64,000 nt of DNA, taken from Thermoactinomyces mirandus. Its GTDB lineage: Bacteria > Bacillota > Bacilli > Thermoactinomycetales > Thermoactinomycetaceae. The stretch is taken from NCBI RefSeq assembly GCF_013868055.1, contig NZ_JACEOL010000033.1:1-64000 (forward strand), given 5' to 3'. Below the pieces are notes generated by a model. The model was not told where the DNA came from and did no database searches. It saw nothing but the letters and a program-made list of their open reading frames with translations. The position numbers and the translations under genes were made by a program. Positions 34,280 to 43,981 of this stretch are shown here, one piece after another. The stretch's first letter is position 1. Each line of letters begins with the position of its first letter.

Positions 34280-36958
34280 ATGAACTATATTCTTCATTTC
34301 AATCAAATCGACCGAAAAAGCATACCGCTTGTTGGCGGAAAAGGGGCAAATCTCGGGGAACTGGCCAGAGCCGGGTTTCCGGTCCCACCCGGGTTTTGTG
34401 TCACAACTGTCGCTTATCGCCAATGGATTGATGCAAACAGGGAAATGGAACAATGGTTTGACCAGTTAAAGCATTTAAAACCGGAACAGCTTGATGAAAT
34501 TCGTCGAACAGGAGAGAAAATCCGTGAACAAATTCTGGATGTTCCATTTCCGGACCTGATTAAAGCAGAGATTGTCGAGGCATGGAAAGAGCTGGGCAAG
34601 GACTATGCCTATGCTGTCCGATCCAGTGCAACTGCGGAAGATTTGCCGACCGCTTCTTTTGCCGGGCAACAGGAAACTTTTCTCAATGTGAAGGGAGAAA
34701 TGCCGCTCATCGAAGCGGTCAAGAAATGCTGGGCTTCTCTGTTCACGGATCGCGCAATTTTATATCGCGCTAAAAACGGGCTGGATCATCGGTCTGTATC
34801 GATGTCCGTGGTCATTCAGCGGATGATCCTGCCGGAGAGATCCGGAATCATGTTTACACTGGACCCGGTTGCCGGACATCGGCACACCGTTTCCATCGAT
34901 GCGGGATTCGGACTGGGCGAGGCGCTTGTCTCCGGCATCGTTTCGGCGGATTTGTACAAAGTGCGGAACAATGGGATTGTCCACAGGCAAATCGCCAAAA
35001 AAGAAAAAGGGATCTTTCCGGTTGCAGAAGGCGGAACTGAAACCAGGGAACTTCCTCCAGAACTTCAGGAAGAACAGGTGCTGCCGGATGAAAAGATTCT
35101 CGAGCTTGCTGCAATCGGCCGCAAAATAGAGAAACATTACGGTTCAGCCCAGGATATCGAGTGGGGGATGGAAGGAAAACAGATCTACATTTTGCAAAGC
35201 CGGCCTGTCACTTCGGCATTTCCTGTTCCGCCCGCCAAGGACAACAATTACCGGATCTATTTGTCCCTGGGCCATAAACAAATGATGACAGACTACATGA
35301 AGCCGCTGGGAATTTCCGTTATGAGAACATTGGTTCCGCTGGATAAAAGTTCTGCTTGTGATGAAAGCCAGGCTTATGTAGAAGCCGGCGGGAGGCTGTA
35401 TCTCGATTGTTCTGAAGTGATGTATTCAAAATTTGTACGGCGGAAACTGAGTCAGGTCACCATGCCGGATGATGATCTTTCTGCACTCAAAAAAGCGGTG
35501 CTGCGGGAAGGGTTTGAAAAAAGAATTCCGAAAAAAAGGATGACCAGACAGACATTTCGCATATGGAAACTGATATTGGATCTCTATGGCAGACTACTCC
35601 CCAGATTGATCAGGATGATGGTTTTTGAAGATCCTGTTATGGTTTACAAAAGGGTTAATTCAGCTTTTGAACAGGAATTGTCCCGTTTACAACAAAGCGT
35701 TGATCAGCGGTCCGGAGCGGAACGGATCAGGTACGTCCAGGAACATGTCGGAGGCAAACTGTTTTTCTCCCTGCTGGATTCGTTAGCTTGTACTTTTGTG
35801 GGAATTATTGCCCGATCCAAAATTGAACGGCTTGTAAAAAAATGGCTGGGTGAAGAATTAAGTGCTTCCATTCACAAATCTCCCCCCGGGAACGTTACAA
35901 GTGAAATGGGTTTGCTGATCGGGGATTTGGCGGATATCGCTAGAGACTATCCGGAAGTGGCAAATTACCTTGAACGTGCCAACGACAGCACTTTTTACAA
36001 AGGATTAAGAGAAGTGGAAGGTGGCGATGTATTTAAAGCAGAACTGGACCGTTTTATGGAGAAATTCGGGATGCGCGCCCAGGGGGAAATCGATATCACC
36101 AGAGTTCGCTATAAAGAAGCACCGACCATTCTTGTCCCTTCCATCCTGAGCCACATGCGGTCAAACAATCCCAATGAACACCGGGAAAAGTTCGAACAGG
36201 GAGCAAAAGAGGCCAATGAGGCTATCCAAAATTTGTTGACAAGGGTCAGGAAAACGAAAGGGGCAAGAAAAGCCAAAAAACTGTCCCATCTTGTGCACCT
36301 TTACAGGAACATGACAGGGACCCGTGAATTGCCCAAGTATATGATCATCCGCTATTTTGGTGTTTACCGGGATGCTTTTCTGGAAGAAGAGAAAGTTTTA
36401 TGTTCGAAAAAGATTATTGACCATAAAGAAGACATATTTTACCTTACTTTCAATGAAATCATTGCCTTGATGGAAAATCGCCTGCATACAGATGTCAAGA
36501 AGTTGATTCGTTCCCGAAAACAACTGGAAATGCATTATCAAAAGCTTATCCCGCCCCGCGTCATGACCAGCGATGGAGAAATATTTACTGCCGAAAGAAG
36601 CAATACAGAAGCCCCCCCAGGCGCATTGATCGGGATTCCGGTATCAGCTGGCGTTGCAGAAGGATTTGTTAAAGTGGTTCGTCGGTTGGAAGAAGGATCG
36701 TTGGGCAAAGGAGATATTTTGGTTGCACCATATACTGACCCGGGTTGGACTCCGTTATTTCATTCGGCCAAAGCACTGGTCACCGAGATCGGGGGCACGA
36801 TGACCCATGGGGCAGTCGTGGCAAGAGAGTACGGAATTCCCGCTGTTTGCGGTGTAGAAAATGCCACAAAAATATTGAAGGATGGCCAGTATGTCCGTGT
36901 TGAAGGAACAAAAGGATATGTTAAGATTCTGGATAAAAAGAATGAATCTGTCTGTTAG
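34280..36958 (+). CDS. rph-like: PEP-utilising phosphotransferase, rifampin phosphotransferase (RPH)-like
   Basis: The 892-aa protein has an ATP-grasp domain at the N-terminus (LVGGKGANLGELARAGFPVPPGFCVTT, YAVRSSATAEDLPTASFAGQQETFLNV, GIMFTLDPVAG and GFGLGEALVSG), a long central helical region, and the swivelling phosphohistidine domain at the extreme C-terminus (LVTEIGGTMTHGAVVAREYGIPAVCG). A C-terminal PEP/pyruvate barrel is missing, so it is not a true PEP synthase although many databases call it Pps. Domain order and length match rifampin phosphotransferases of Bacillus and Listeria (about 870 aa), which inactivate rifamycins with ATP. Whether this copy accepts rifampin is unproven. The regulator in front of it is broken. 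Confidence 0.82.
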   Translation: MNYILHFNQIDRKSIPLVGGKGANLGELARAGFPVPPGFCVTTVAYRQWIDANREMEQWFDQLKHLKPEQLDEIRRTGEKIREQILDVPFPDLIKAEIVEAWKELGKDYAYAVRSSATAEDLPTASFAGQQETFLNVKGEMPLIEAVKKCWASLFTDRAILYRAKNGLDHRSVSMSVVIQRMILPERSGIMFTLDPVAGHRHTVSIDAGFGLGEALVSGIVSADLYKVRNNGIVHRQIAKKEKGIFPVAEGGTETRELPPELQEEQVLPDEKILELAAIGRKIEKHYGSAQDIEWGMEGKQIYILQSRPVTSAFPVPPAKDNNYRIYLSLGHKQMMTDYMKPLGISVMRTLVPLDKSSACDESQAYVEAGGRLYLDCSEVMYSKFVRRKLSQVTMPDDDLSALKKAVLREGFEKRIPKKRMTRQTFRIWKLILDLYGRLLPRLIRMMVFEDPVMVYKRVNSAFEQELSRLQQSVDQRSGAERIRYVQEHVGGKLFFSLLDSLACTFVGIIARSKIERLVKKWLGEELSASIHKSPPGNVTSEMGLLIGDLADIARDYPEVANYLERANDSTFYKGLREVEGGDVFKAELDRFMEKFGMRAQGEIDITRVRYKEAPTILVPSILSHMRSNNPNEHREKFEQGAKEANEAIQNLLTRVRKTKGARKAKKLSHLVHLYRNMTGTRELPKYMIIRYFGVYRDAFLEEEKVLCSKKIIDHKEDIFYLTFNEIIALMENRLHTDVKKLIRSRKQLEMHYQKLIPPRVMTSDGEIFTAERSNTEAPPGALIGIPVSAGVAEGFVKVVRRLEEGSLGKGDILVAPYTDPGWTPLFHSAKALVTEIGGTMTHGAVVAREYGIPAVCGVENATKILKDGQYVRVEGTKGYVKILDKKNESVC

Positions 36959-36984
36959 TGGAATAGCACCAGTTTAGCTGTTTT

Positions 36985-37012
36985 TAAGCCGTTTAAGCGG
37001 CTTATTTTTTTT
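36985..37012 (+). terminator. Intrinsic terminator
   Basis: TAAGCCG and CGGCTTA form a stem around TTTAAG, followed by eight T. Confidence 0.85.
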
Positions 37013-37126
37013 AAAAGATCGCTTTCGCACATCTGAATCTATCGTTTTTCCAGAGAGTTATCTGTCCGGGGCAGAATTTATAAAAGTGTGACAAAAAATA
37101 AAACTAATCATTCAGTAAATAGTTAG

Positions 37127-37170
37127 TGTGAATTTCATCACAACCCGAATGGAACCCCTCCCTTTATACT
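37127..37170 (+). promoter_or_regulatory. FNR-type class II promoter 1 upstream of ric
   Basis: TGTGAATTTCATCACA (37127-37142) is a perfect match to the Bacillus FNR consensus TGTGA-N6-TCACA. The -10 TATACT lies at 37165-37170, which places the site centre (37134.5) at about -42 from the expected start, the class II activator position. No -35 is needed in such promoters. Confidence 0.7.
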
Positions 37171-37292
37171 GAACATGCATTCAGAAAAATAAATATAGCG
37201 GGGAAGAGAAGTTGTGTCCGAATTCCCTGGCGATTCTGTCCGGTTTTGCCAAGCTAGACGGGATCGTTTTTTATTTACTTAATTTACGGGAA

Positions 37293-37335
37293 TGTGACTT
37301 AATTCACTGAGACAATCTTTCGGGTGGTTTAGAAT
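37293..37335 (+). promoter_or_regulatory. FNR-type class II promoter 2 upstream of ric
   Basis: TGTGACTTAATTCACT (37293-37308) matches TGTGA-N6-TCACA in nine of ten positions. A -10-like TAGAAT at 37330-37335 puts the centre (37300.5) at about -41.5 from a start near 37342. This repeats the geometry of the first promoter 166 bases upstream. Confidence 0.65.
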
Positions 37336-37450
37336 TAGAAGCAGAAATCCGGTTGATAAAGCCCTTCCCGGGAGGGAATGACAGGCACATATTCAATATC
37401 AATTAGAAAATATCAAGGTCTTGACTATGAATAAAAGTGAGGTTGTTATA

Positions 37451-38161
37451 ATGAATAGATTTGACGGTACCGAAAAAATTGGTGATATCGTCTCGATTTT
37501 TCCCGGAGCCAGCAATTTGTTTAAACAGTTTCAGATTGATTTTTGCTGTGGCGGGAACAGGGAGTTAGCGACAGTGCTTCGTCAGATGGATCTGAATGGA
37601 GAAACTTTTCTGGCCGGGTTAAATGAAGCTTATGAAAAGGCCAACCGGCAGGCAGAACAGGACACCGATTGGCGGAATGTTTCTTATGCGGATCTGATCA
37701 GCCACGTTGTCAATACCCATCATGCATATTTAAATAATGAATTGCCTGTTTTAAGCCAATTCGTTACCAAAATTCTGCGTGTCCACGGCCGGAATCATCC
37801 GGAGCTGACTTCCTTGCACCGTGTGTTTCATCAATTGAAAATGGATCTGGAGCAACATCTGGTTAGCGAAGAAGAAGTTGTTTTTCCGCTGATTCTCGAG
37901 TATGAAAAAACAGGTTCTGTGGCCGCTTTGGAGAAAGCTTTGCAAAAAATTGATGAACTGGAATCAGAACATGACGATGCCGGTGATCTCCTCAAAGAGA
38001 TGAGAAAGATTACAGATCGATATACGTTGCCGGAAGGGGCATGCCGAACCTATACGCTTACCTTCCAAAAGCTTGAACAGTTGGAATCGGATATGTTCCA
38101 GCACGTTCACCTGGAAAACAATATTATGTTCCCTCGTCTTCGTGAAGAACTGAAGAACTGA
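37451..38161 (+). CDS. scdA: Di-iron iron-sulfur cluster repair protein (Ric/ScdA/YtfE)
   Basis: The ATG at 37451 (MNRFDGTEK) has GTGAGG upstream and gives 236 aa; an in-frame ATG at 37427 is possible. The N-terminal ScdA_N domain has IVSIFPGASNLFKQFQIDFCCGGNREL with the paired Cys. The C-terminal hemerythrin-like domain has the His/Glu ligands of a di-iron site: HHAYLNNELP, LHRVFHQLKMDLEQHLVSEEEVVFPL, ESEHDDAG and FQHVHLENNIMFP. Ric proteins repair FeS clusters damaged by nitric oxide or peroxide. Two FNR-type promoters upstream fit induction under oxygen limitation and nitrosative stress. Confidence 0.93.
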   Translation: MNRFDGTEKIGDIVSIFPGASNLFKQFQIDFCCGGNRELATVLRQMDLNGETFLAGLNEAYEKANRQAEQDTDWRNVSYADLISHVVNTHHAYLNNELPVLSQFVTKILRVHGRNHPELTSLHRVFHQLKMDLEQHLVSEEEVVFPLILEYEKTGSVAALEKALQKIDELESEHDDAGDLLKEMRKITDRYTLPEGACRTYTLTFQKLEQLESDMFQHVHLENNIMFPRLREELKN

Positions 38162-38212
38162 TAAAGCCCCTGACCATTAAAGGAAGAACGATTACAGGCT
38201 TGATTTGTGAAA

Positions 38213-38249
38213 AAAGCAGCTGTCCTCCATTAAAAAGGGCAGCTGCTTT
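38213..38249. terminator. Bidirectional terminator (ric / MATE)
   Basis: AAAGCAGCTG (38213-38222) pairs perfectly with CAGCTGCTTT (38240-38249). Confidence 0.8.
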
Positions 38250-38271
38250 ATCGATTTATGAATCCGCTTCT

Positions 38272-39693
38272 TCAAGCCTCGTCAAAGAAACGCCGATGCG
38301 TTTTCCCTTTCCAGAACTTGTGATAATACACATACTGTCCAATCAGGGAAACAGTAAAGGAAACGGGATAGGCCATCCAAACTCCGTACAGGCCAAAAAA
38401 CTTCGATAAAATATACGCCGAAGGGATTTCTGTGACAATCACAGCGGTAATAATAATCAGTGTCGGCCAGAAGACGGTTCCGCTGGATCGCATCAAACCC
38501 GACAAAATGATGTTGTGTCCCAGCAATATAAAAGCCCATAAAGTGAAATACAGCGATTTTTGTGCAATTTCAATCGTAGACGGATCAGTCAGGAAAATTG
38601 ACAGCACCTGTCTGCTAAACAGATAGATGATTCCGGTTAAAAGGATTCCAATGATGTAATTCATCCGGACCGTTGTTTTTACCAGTTCATCCAAACGTCC
38701 CTGAAGATTGGCTCCGATCATTTGCGCTCCAAAGATCCCGATGGCAATCGCCAGACTCATCGCCGGGATGTGTACATAGTTAATCACCTGGTTAATCACG
38801 CCATAGGCAGCAGTTGCCTGTGGGCCAAAATGGTTGACAAAGGTGACGATGGCAATTTCCGAGATGGAGATCACGATCATCTGGATGCTTGTCGGCAGTC
38901 CGATTTTTATCATTAACCGTAAAATTTGCGGATCCAGTTTCAGCTTCTTGACCGTTGTTTTGTCCAGTGCCAGGGGATGCCCGATTTTTAACAGATAGAT
39001 AACCAAAAGGATAAATGTGATGATACTGGCAACGATTTGTGCCAGCGCGGCGCCTTCCAGCCCCATTTTTGGCACACCCCATCCAAACAGGAACAGCGGC
39101 GTGAGCAGGATGGTAAGTACGGTGCTGATAATAAGGAAATAAAAAGGTGTTTTGGAATCACCGGTTCCGCGCAAAAGAGTCGTATAGATCACATAAGGAA
39201 ACAAGAAAGGCAGTCCTGAAAAAAGCATATGCATGTAGCTGGCGGAATCCCGTTTGATTTCTTCCGGAATCTCAATTAATGACAGCAATTGATCAGAAAA
39301 CAGAAGCCCGATGGTTAGAGAAAACAGACCCAGAATAAAACTGAAAGAAAGAGAAGTACCAACTGTCGACTTCATTCTCTCCATGTTTTTGCTGCCATGA
39401 GCCTGACCGATCAGGATGGAACTGGCGCTCCCCAGGCCCGTTACAAAAGAGATCAGGAAGAAGGCCAGCGGAAGGACTGTACTGGCTGCCGCCAGGGCGT
39501 TTTCTCCCAAATGTTTGCCGATCAGAACGGAACTGACGGTTCCGCCCAGGGACTGCAAGATATTGCTGTAAATTAGCGGCATGAGAAAGATGAACATCGT
39601 TTTCCACAATGGAAGAGAAAAATCAATGGTATGTTCTTTTTTGGATGAAAAAGAAACTTTATTATTGGAAATGGCATGGCTCTCGTGTGACAC
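38272..39693 (-). CDS. MATE family multidrug efflux transporter
   Basis: The GTG at 39693 follows AAAGGGGG with nine-base spacing and gives 473 aa; the open frame extends to 39750 without such a site. Twelve hydrophobic segments are present in two MatE repeats: the first begins LWKTMFIFLMPLIYSNILQSLGGTVSSVLIGKHLGENALAAAS, the second around IGLPTSIQMIVISISEIAIVTFVNHFG. MATE proteins export cationic drugs in exchange for Na+ or H+ at the cytoplasmic membrane. NorM/DinF assignment is not attempted. It shares the terminator with ric; no regulator is adjacent. Confidence 0.9.
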   Translation of the reverse strand: MSHESHAISNNKVSFSSKKEHTIDFSLPLWKTMFIFLMPLIYSNILQSLGGTVSSVLIGKHLGENALAAASTVLPLAFFLISFVTGLGSASSILIGQAHGSKNMERMKSTVGTSLSFSFILGLFSLTIGLLFSDQLLSLIEIPEEIKRDSASYMHMLFSGLPFLFPYVIYTTLLRGTGDSKTPFYFLIISTVLTILLTPLFLFGWGVPKMGLEGAALAQIVASIITFILLVIYLLKIGHPLALDKTTVKKLKLDPQILRLMIKIGLPTSIQMIVISISEIAIVTFVNHFGPQATAAYGVINQVINYVHIPAMSLAIAIGIFGAQMIGANLQGRLDELVKTTVRMNYIIGILLTGIIYLFSRQVLSIFLTDPSTIEIAQKSLYFTLWAFILLGHNIILSGLMRSSGTVFWPTLIIITAVIVTEIPSAYILSKFFGLYGVWMAYPVSFTVSLIGQYVYYHKFWKGKTHRRFFDEA

Positions 39694-40045
39694 AGTTATC
39701 TTCCCCCTTTCAGTTTTGGTTTGATCACACCGAGTTTCCATACTTGTCAAATAAATAAAAGTTTGGATTTAAAGTTCGGACTTACGGAAATCGGTCTTTC
39801 TAAATTCTTATTACAAAGAATCTTATAATATAAGAGATAAATTTCTTATTCGTTATTTGATTATACTTTCCTTTAAAAAGAACAAATGCAAATATCCAGA
39901 TCAACCAGTAACTTTTGCTGAATCCAACTTACCAACTATACTATAAAAAATATATAAAAGGAAGCATTTTCTAATTTCCATGAATTGTTATTTTTTGAAA
40001 CAACAGCTTTGTCAGAGAAGGGTGACCGTAAATCGGTTCGAAAAT
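39694..40045. other. AT-rich intergenic region
   Basis: It contains the promoter area of the minus-strand MATE gene. A direct and inverted series of TTATAATATAAGAGATAA-type sequences lies at 39820-39850; no gene is seen. Confidence 0.4.
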
Positions 40046-40075
40046 ACAAAAACCCAGCCACAAGGGTTGGGTTTG
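40046..40075 (-). terminator. Terminator of the ssu operon
   Basis: On the minus strand AAACCCA pairs with TGGGTTT, followed by TTGTATTTT. It lies about 90 bases after the ssuB stop, or 45 bases after the stop in the alternative frame. Confidence 0.7.
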
Positions 40076-40167
40076 TATAAAAAGTCAGACTGGTAGTCAT
40101 CTCCGGTTTGATCAGCTTCTATAAGTAATGGGCAGGGTTGGGAAGAAATTTTTGTCCATTCCTTTCA

Positions 40168-40950
40168 TTATATAGAGAAGTTTTGTCCGCTTGCCGGTTC
40201 CCCGATATTGGTGAAGCATCCATAACCTGATCCAGGATATTTCCAACCAGTGAAGCAAAGACCGGATGATTCCGCCTGGGGTCGTGGAAGTGGAACCTGT
40301 ATGTCCATCCCCACTTTTCCGTCCTTGATCAAGATAACCCGGTCAGCCAATACCACTGCTTCTTCCACATCGTGGGTAACCAGGATGGATGTGAATTTCT
40401 GTTCTTGCCAAAGTTCTTCAATCAATTGTTGCATTTCGATCCGTGTCAATGCGTCCAGGGCGCCCAAAGGCTCATCCAGCAACAGCAGCCGGGGACGGCT
40501 CACCAGAGCCCGGGCCAGGGCTACCCGCTGGCGTTGCCCGCCGGAGAGTATATTCGGCCATTCATCTTTGTAGTTTATCAAACCGACTCGCTGAAGGATT
40601 TCATTGGTTTGTTCTTTTCTTTTTTCTTTATTTTTGTCACTGATTCCCAGTGCTACATTTTCAAAAACCCTTTTCCACGGCAAAAGGCGGGCTTCCTGAA
40701 ACATCATCCTGGCATCAGAATTCAAACCGGAGATCGGTTGTCCGTCCTGAAGCATCATTCCTGCACTGGGTTTTTCGATTCCTGCAATCAAGCGGAGCAT
40801 AGTGCTTTTTCCACTGCCGGACCTCCCCACGACAGCAATGAATTCACCAGGTTCAATCTGAAGGTTGACTTGATCAAGAACCGGGTTATTGCCGAATTTT
40901 TTTTGTAACCCCTGTATTTTCAGCATGGTCCCTGAAATTTTGTTGTTCAT
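40168..40950 (-). CDS. ssuB: Aliphatic sulfonate ABC transporter ATPase, C-terminus frameshifted
   Basis: The 260-aa product (ATG 40950, GAGAGGG upstream) has all ABC motifs: Walker A GRSGSGKST, Q-loop MMFQEARLLPW, signature LSGGQRQRVALARAL, Walker B LLLLDEPLGALDA and the H-loop LVTHDVEEAV. After LPRPQ the sequence departs from the family. Removing one base from the G run 40278-40281 (plus strand) restores LPRPRRNHPVFASLVGNILDQVMDAS, the expected SsuB tail, with a stop at 40119-40121. The core ATPase is complete, so the protein may work; the indel could be a sequencing error. It energises uptake of alkanesulfonates with SsuC and SsuA. Confidence 0.9.
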   Translation of the reverse strand: MNNKISGTMLKIQGLQKKFGNNPVLDQVNLQIEPGEFIAVVGRSGSGKSTMLRLIAGIEKPSAGMMLQDGQPISGLNSDARMMFQEARLLPWKRVFENVALGISDKNKEKRKEQTNEILQRVGLINYKDEWPNILSGGQRQRVALARALVSRPRLLLLDEPLGALDALTRIEMQQLIEELWQEQKFTSILVTHDVEEAVVLADRVILIKDGKVGMDIQVPLPRPQAESSGLCFTGWKYPGSGYGCFTNIGEPASGQNFSI

Positions 40951-40980
40951 TGAAAACACCCTCTCTGATCTGCAAAGAAG

Positions 40981-41760
40981 TTATCCGTTTACCCGCCAGC
41001 GCAAGCAACGTTTTTCCAGAATTTTCGCAAAAACATCAGCCAGTTTCCCGAGCAATGCATATAGCAGGATACTTAAAACGACCACATCCATTTGCATGAA
41101 TTCCCGTGCATTCATTGCCATGTATCCGATCCCGGAGTCAAAGGATATCGTCTCAGCCACGATCAAGGTCAGCCACATAATTCCCAGGGCATAGCGGAGG
41201 CCGATGAGGATTGACGGCAGTGCGTTTGGCAGCATGATGTGCCAGATAAAGTACCAGTTGGTCAACTGATAAACTTTTCCCACCTCTATCAGACCGGGGT
41301 CAATATGACGGATGCCATGAAAGGTATTCAAATAAATGGGGAAAAACACACCCAATGCGACAAGGAACAATTTGGATTCTTCTCCGATGCCAAACCACAT
41401 GATGGCAAGCGGGATCAAGGCCAGATGGGGAATATTGCGCAACATTTGTATCGTCGAATCGAGCAGCTTTTCAGCGATTGGGAAAATACCGTTCAAAAAA
41501 CCCAACAACAGCCCTGTGCTTCCGCCAATCCCCAAACCGAGCAAAGCGCGAACAGCGCTGTCACCAATGTGGTGAAATAATTCCCCGGTCGTGGTCAAGT
41601 GAACAGCAGACTCTATTACCGTAAGCGGGGCAGGCAGGGTTCTGGTTGAAATCCAGCCAATACTGCTGAGAATTTGCCAAACACCAATCAGAATTACCGG
41701 GACAAACCAGGAAATAAGAAAGTCCAGTTTATGACGGGAACGGGATTTATTTGTGATCAA
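40981..41760 (-). CDS. ssuC: Aliphatic sulfonate ABC transporter permease
   Basis: The TTG at 41760 lies eight bases after GAAGG and gives 259 aa; the frame continues upstream inside ssuD without other support. The protein has six membrane segments, beginning [25 protein letters not shown], and the EAA-type loop for contact with SsuB near residues 165-190 ([46 protein letters not shown]). It overlaps the end of ssuD by 14 bases, so translation is probably coupled. Confidence 0.9.
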   Translation of the reverse strand: MITNKSRSRHKLDFLISWFVPVILIGVWQILSSIGWISTRTLPAPLTVIESAVHLTTTGELFHHIGDSAVRALLGLGIGGSTGLLLGFLNGIFPIAEKLLDSTIQMLRNIPHLALIPLAIMWFGIGEESKLFLVALGVFFPIYLNTFHGIRHIDPGLIEVGKVYQLTNWYFIWHIMLPNALPSILIGLRYALGIMWLTLIVAETISFDSGIGYMAMNAREFMQMDVVVLSILLYALLGKLADVFAKILEKRCLRWRVNG

Positions 41761-42913
41761 TGGCCATACCTTCTTTCTTTTCGGGAAAATGGTCATTGGC
41801 CACGATTTCCCCAAACGGGCTGCAGACATGTGGCTGTGAATAAATGGTACTTTTGGGAAGCGACAGTTCAGGAAAGAGCAATTCGGACACACGATATGCT
41901 TCTTCCAAATGGGGATAACCGGACAGGATAAATTTATCAATCCCCAGGTTCGCATAGTCCCTGATCCGTTCAGCCACGGTAGAGGGATCTCCGACAAGAG
42001 CGGTACCGGCACCTCCGCGAACCAGACCAATTCCCGCCCATAAATTGGGGCTGATCTCCAAATCGGATTTTTTTCCACGGTGGAGTTGTGACATTCGATG
42101 CTGCCCGACTGAATCAAACCGGGAAAAAATGCGTTGGGAAGTTGTGATGGTTTCATCATCTACATAGCGAATCAACTGTTCCGCCGCCTCCCAGGCCTCT
42201 TTTTCTGTTTCCCGCACAATGATATGCAAGCGGATGCCGAACCTGATTGTTCTGCCTTGCCTGGCGGCAAGACTGCGAACTTGTTCAATTTTGGCTGCTA
42301 CCTGTGCTGGAGGTTCACCCCAGGTAAGGTAGACGTCTGCATGTTTGGCGGCCACGTTCATCCCTGCCGGAGAGGATCCGCCAAAGAACAGGGGAGGGTA
42401 CGGGGTTTGCACTGGAGGAAATATCTGTTTTCCGCCAGCAATGTTTATATGGTTGCCGTTGAAATGAACTTCTTCTCCCTGCATGATTGCTCTCCAGACA
42501 GCCAAAAATTCATCTGTTGCTTCATAACGGGTGTCGTGATCGACATGAATCCCGTCTCCGGCCAATTCAACCGGATCTCCTCCCGCTACGATATTAATGA
42601 ATAACCGGCCTCCGGACAAACGGTCAAACGTGGCTGCCATTCGCGCAGTAAGAGTAGGAGAAATAATACCAGGACGAACGGCAACGAGAAATTTCATCCG
42701 CTTTGTTACGGACAAAAGTGAAGAGGCAACAATCCATGCGTCCTCGCAGGAGCGACCGGTAGGTACCAATGCCCCGCTGAAGCCGAGGTGATCCACGGCT
42801 TGTGCCAGCTGGAGCAAATACGGATACTGAACGGCACGTCCTCCAATCGATGTGCCTAAATAACGACTGTCACCATGTGTGGGGATAAACCAGAACAGTT
42901 CCATTTTTTTCAT
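41747..42913 (-). CDS. ssuD: FMNH2-dependent alkanesulfonate monooxygenase
   Basis: The 388-aa protein is a bacterial luciferase-family flavin monooxygenase of SsuD length. Motifs include [85 protein letters not shown] and [29 protein letters not shown]. It cleaves C1-C14 alkanesulfonates to aldehyde and sulfite in the cytoplasm, using FMNH2 from a reductase (SsuE) not present here. The order ssuA-ssuD-ssuC-ssuB is unlike the B. subtilis order (BACD) but has the same gene set. Confidence 0.94.
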   Translation of the reverse strand: MKKMELFWFIPTHGDSRYLGTSIGGRAVQYPYLLQLAQAVDHLGFSGALVPTGRSCEDAWIVASSLLSVTKRMKFLVAVRPGIISPTLTARMAATFDRLSGGRLFINIVAGGDPVELAGDGIHVDHDTRYEATDEFLAVWRAIMQGEEVHFNGNHINIAGGKQIFPPVQTPYPPLFFGGSSPAGMNVAAKHADVYLTWGEPPAQVAAKIEQVRSLAARQGRTIRFGIRLHIIVRETEKEAWEAAEQLIRYVDDETITTSQRIFSRFDSVGQHRMSQLHRGKKSDLEISPNLWAGIGLVRGGAGTALVGDPSTVAERIRDYANLGIDKFILSGYPHLEEAYRVSELLFPELSLPKSTIYSQPHVCSPFGEIVANDHFPEKKEGMAIDHK

Positions 42914-42930
42914 CCTTTCGTTTAATAAGG

Positions 42931-43875
42931 TTAATTTTTATTCCAGATTACATCCCGGATGTCAATGGGTTTGGGAATCAAGCCAATTTGCAAGAAAGTA
43001 TTTGCGATTTGCTGCTGATCACGGATGATGGATTCATTGATCGGTACCACGCCGTAATCGGCACGATGAATGGCGATGTTAACCGGTTCAAAATCCATCC
43101 CGATCTGTTTGGATAGCAACCCGACCGTCTGCCGGGGATTTTTGTTGAACCAGTCTGCTGACTTGTCCAGTTCATCCAGAATGATCTTTATGACATCCTG
43201 GTTTTGCCGGGCATAGCTTTTTGCAGCGAAGTAGTAGGAACGATTGGATGTATATCCCTTTGCGTTGGTCAGTGTTCTGACCCCTAAATCCGTCTGGGCA
43301 TCCGCGTAATAAGGGTCCCAGATGACCCAGGCATCAACGCTTTTTCTGATAAAGGCCGCCTTTGCATCGGCCGGTGGCAAATAAACCGGCTTGATGTCTT
43401 TATACTGCAATCCTTCTTTTTCCAATGCTTTTACCAGCAAATAGTGGACATTGGAGCCCTTGTTCAAAGCCACTTTTTTTCCTTTTAATTGCCGGATGTC
43501 GTGAATGGGCGAATCTTTGGGAACGACAATTGCCTCAGCTTCGGGGCGAGGTAACCCGGCTCCGAAATAAACGAGCGGAGCATCTGCCGCCTGGGCAAAA
43601 ATGGGCGGTGTGTTACCAGTTTCTCCGATATCAATACTTCCGGCATTTAAGGCTTCCAGCAACTGGGGGCCGGCCGGAAATTGTATCCATTTTACCCGGA
43701 TTCCCCGGGATTTAAGTTGGCTGTCCAATGTTCCACGCGCTTTTAAAATACTCATGATACCAAATTTCTGGTATCCGATGCGGATTTCGGTTGCATCTAT
43801 GCCGGGTTTATCTGAGCAGCCGGCTGCCGTGGCTGCAAATAAAACAATGAAAAGAAAAACAGAGAACATACGCAT
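42931..43875 (-). CDS. ssuA: Aliphatic sulfonate ABC transporter substrate-binding lipoprotein
   Basis: The ATG at 43875 (MRMFSVFLF) with AGAGGTGA upstream gives 314 aa; upstream extension to 44145 would run through the preceding terminator and yezD. The signal peptide ends with the lipobox TAAGC, so it is a membrane-anchored binding protein. Family motifs: [74 protein letters not shown] and [15 protein letters not shown]. It captures sulfonates outside the membrane for SsuBC. Confidence 0.93.
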   Translation of the reverse strand: MRMFSVFLFIVLFAATAAGCSDKPGIDATEIRIGYQKFGIMSILKARGTLDSQLKSRGIRVKWIQFPAGPQLLEALNAGSIDIGETGNTPPIFAQAADAPLVYFGAGLPRPEAEAIVVPKDSPIHDIRQLKGKKVALNKGSNVHYLLVKALEKEGLQYKDIKPVYLPPADAKAAFIRKSVDAWVIWDPYYADAQTDLGVRTLTNAKGYTSNRSYYFAAKSYARQNQDVIKIILDELDKSADWFNKNPRQTVGLLSKQIGMDFEPVNIAIHRADYGVVPINESIIRDQQQIANTFLQIGLIPKPIDIRDVIWNKN

Positions 43876-43899
43876 CGGAATTTCACCTCTTTTCTGAAA

Positions 43900-43948
43900 A
43901 AATATAAAAAGGCCCCAAATCCTGTTTGATTGGTCAGGGATGGGGCCT
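43900..43948 (-). terminator. Terminator between yezD and ssuA (possible attenuator)
   Basis: On the minus strand AGGCCCCATCC (43948-43938) pairs with GGAT(TT)GGGGCCT (43922-43910), then TTTTATATTTTTTC. It ends only about 25 bases before the ssuA start, so it either ends the rrf2-yezD unit or controls read-through into ssu. Confidence 0.8.
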
Positions 43949-43981
43949 CCAGTGATCTGGTCGGCATTCTTAAAAACTTTT

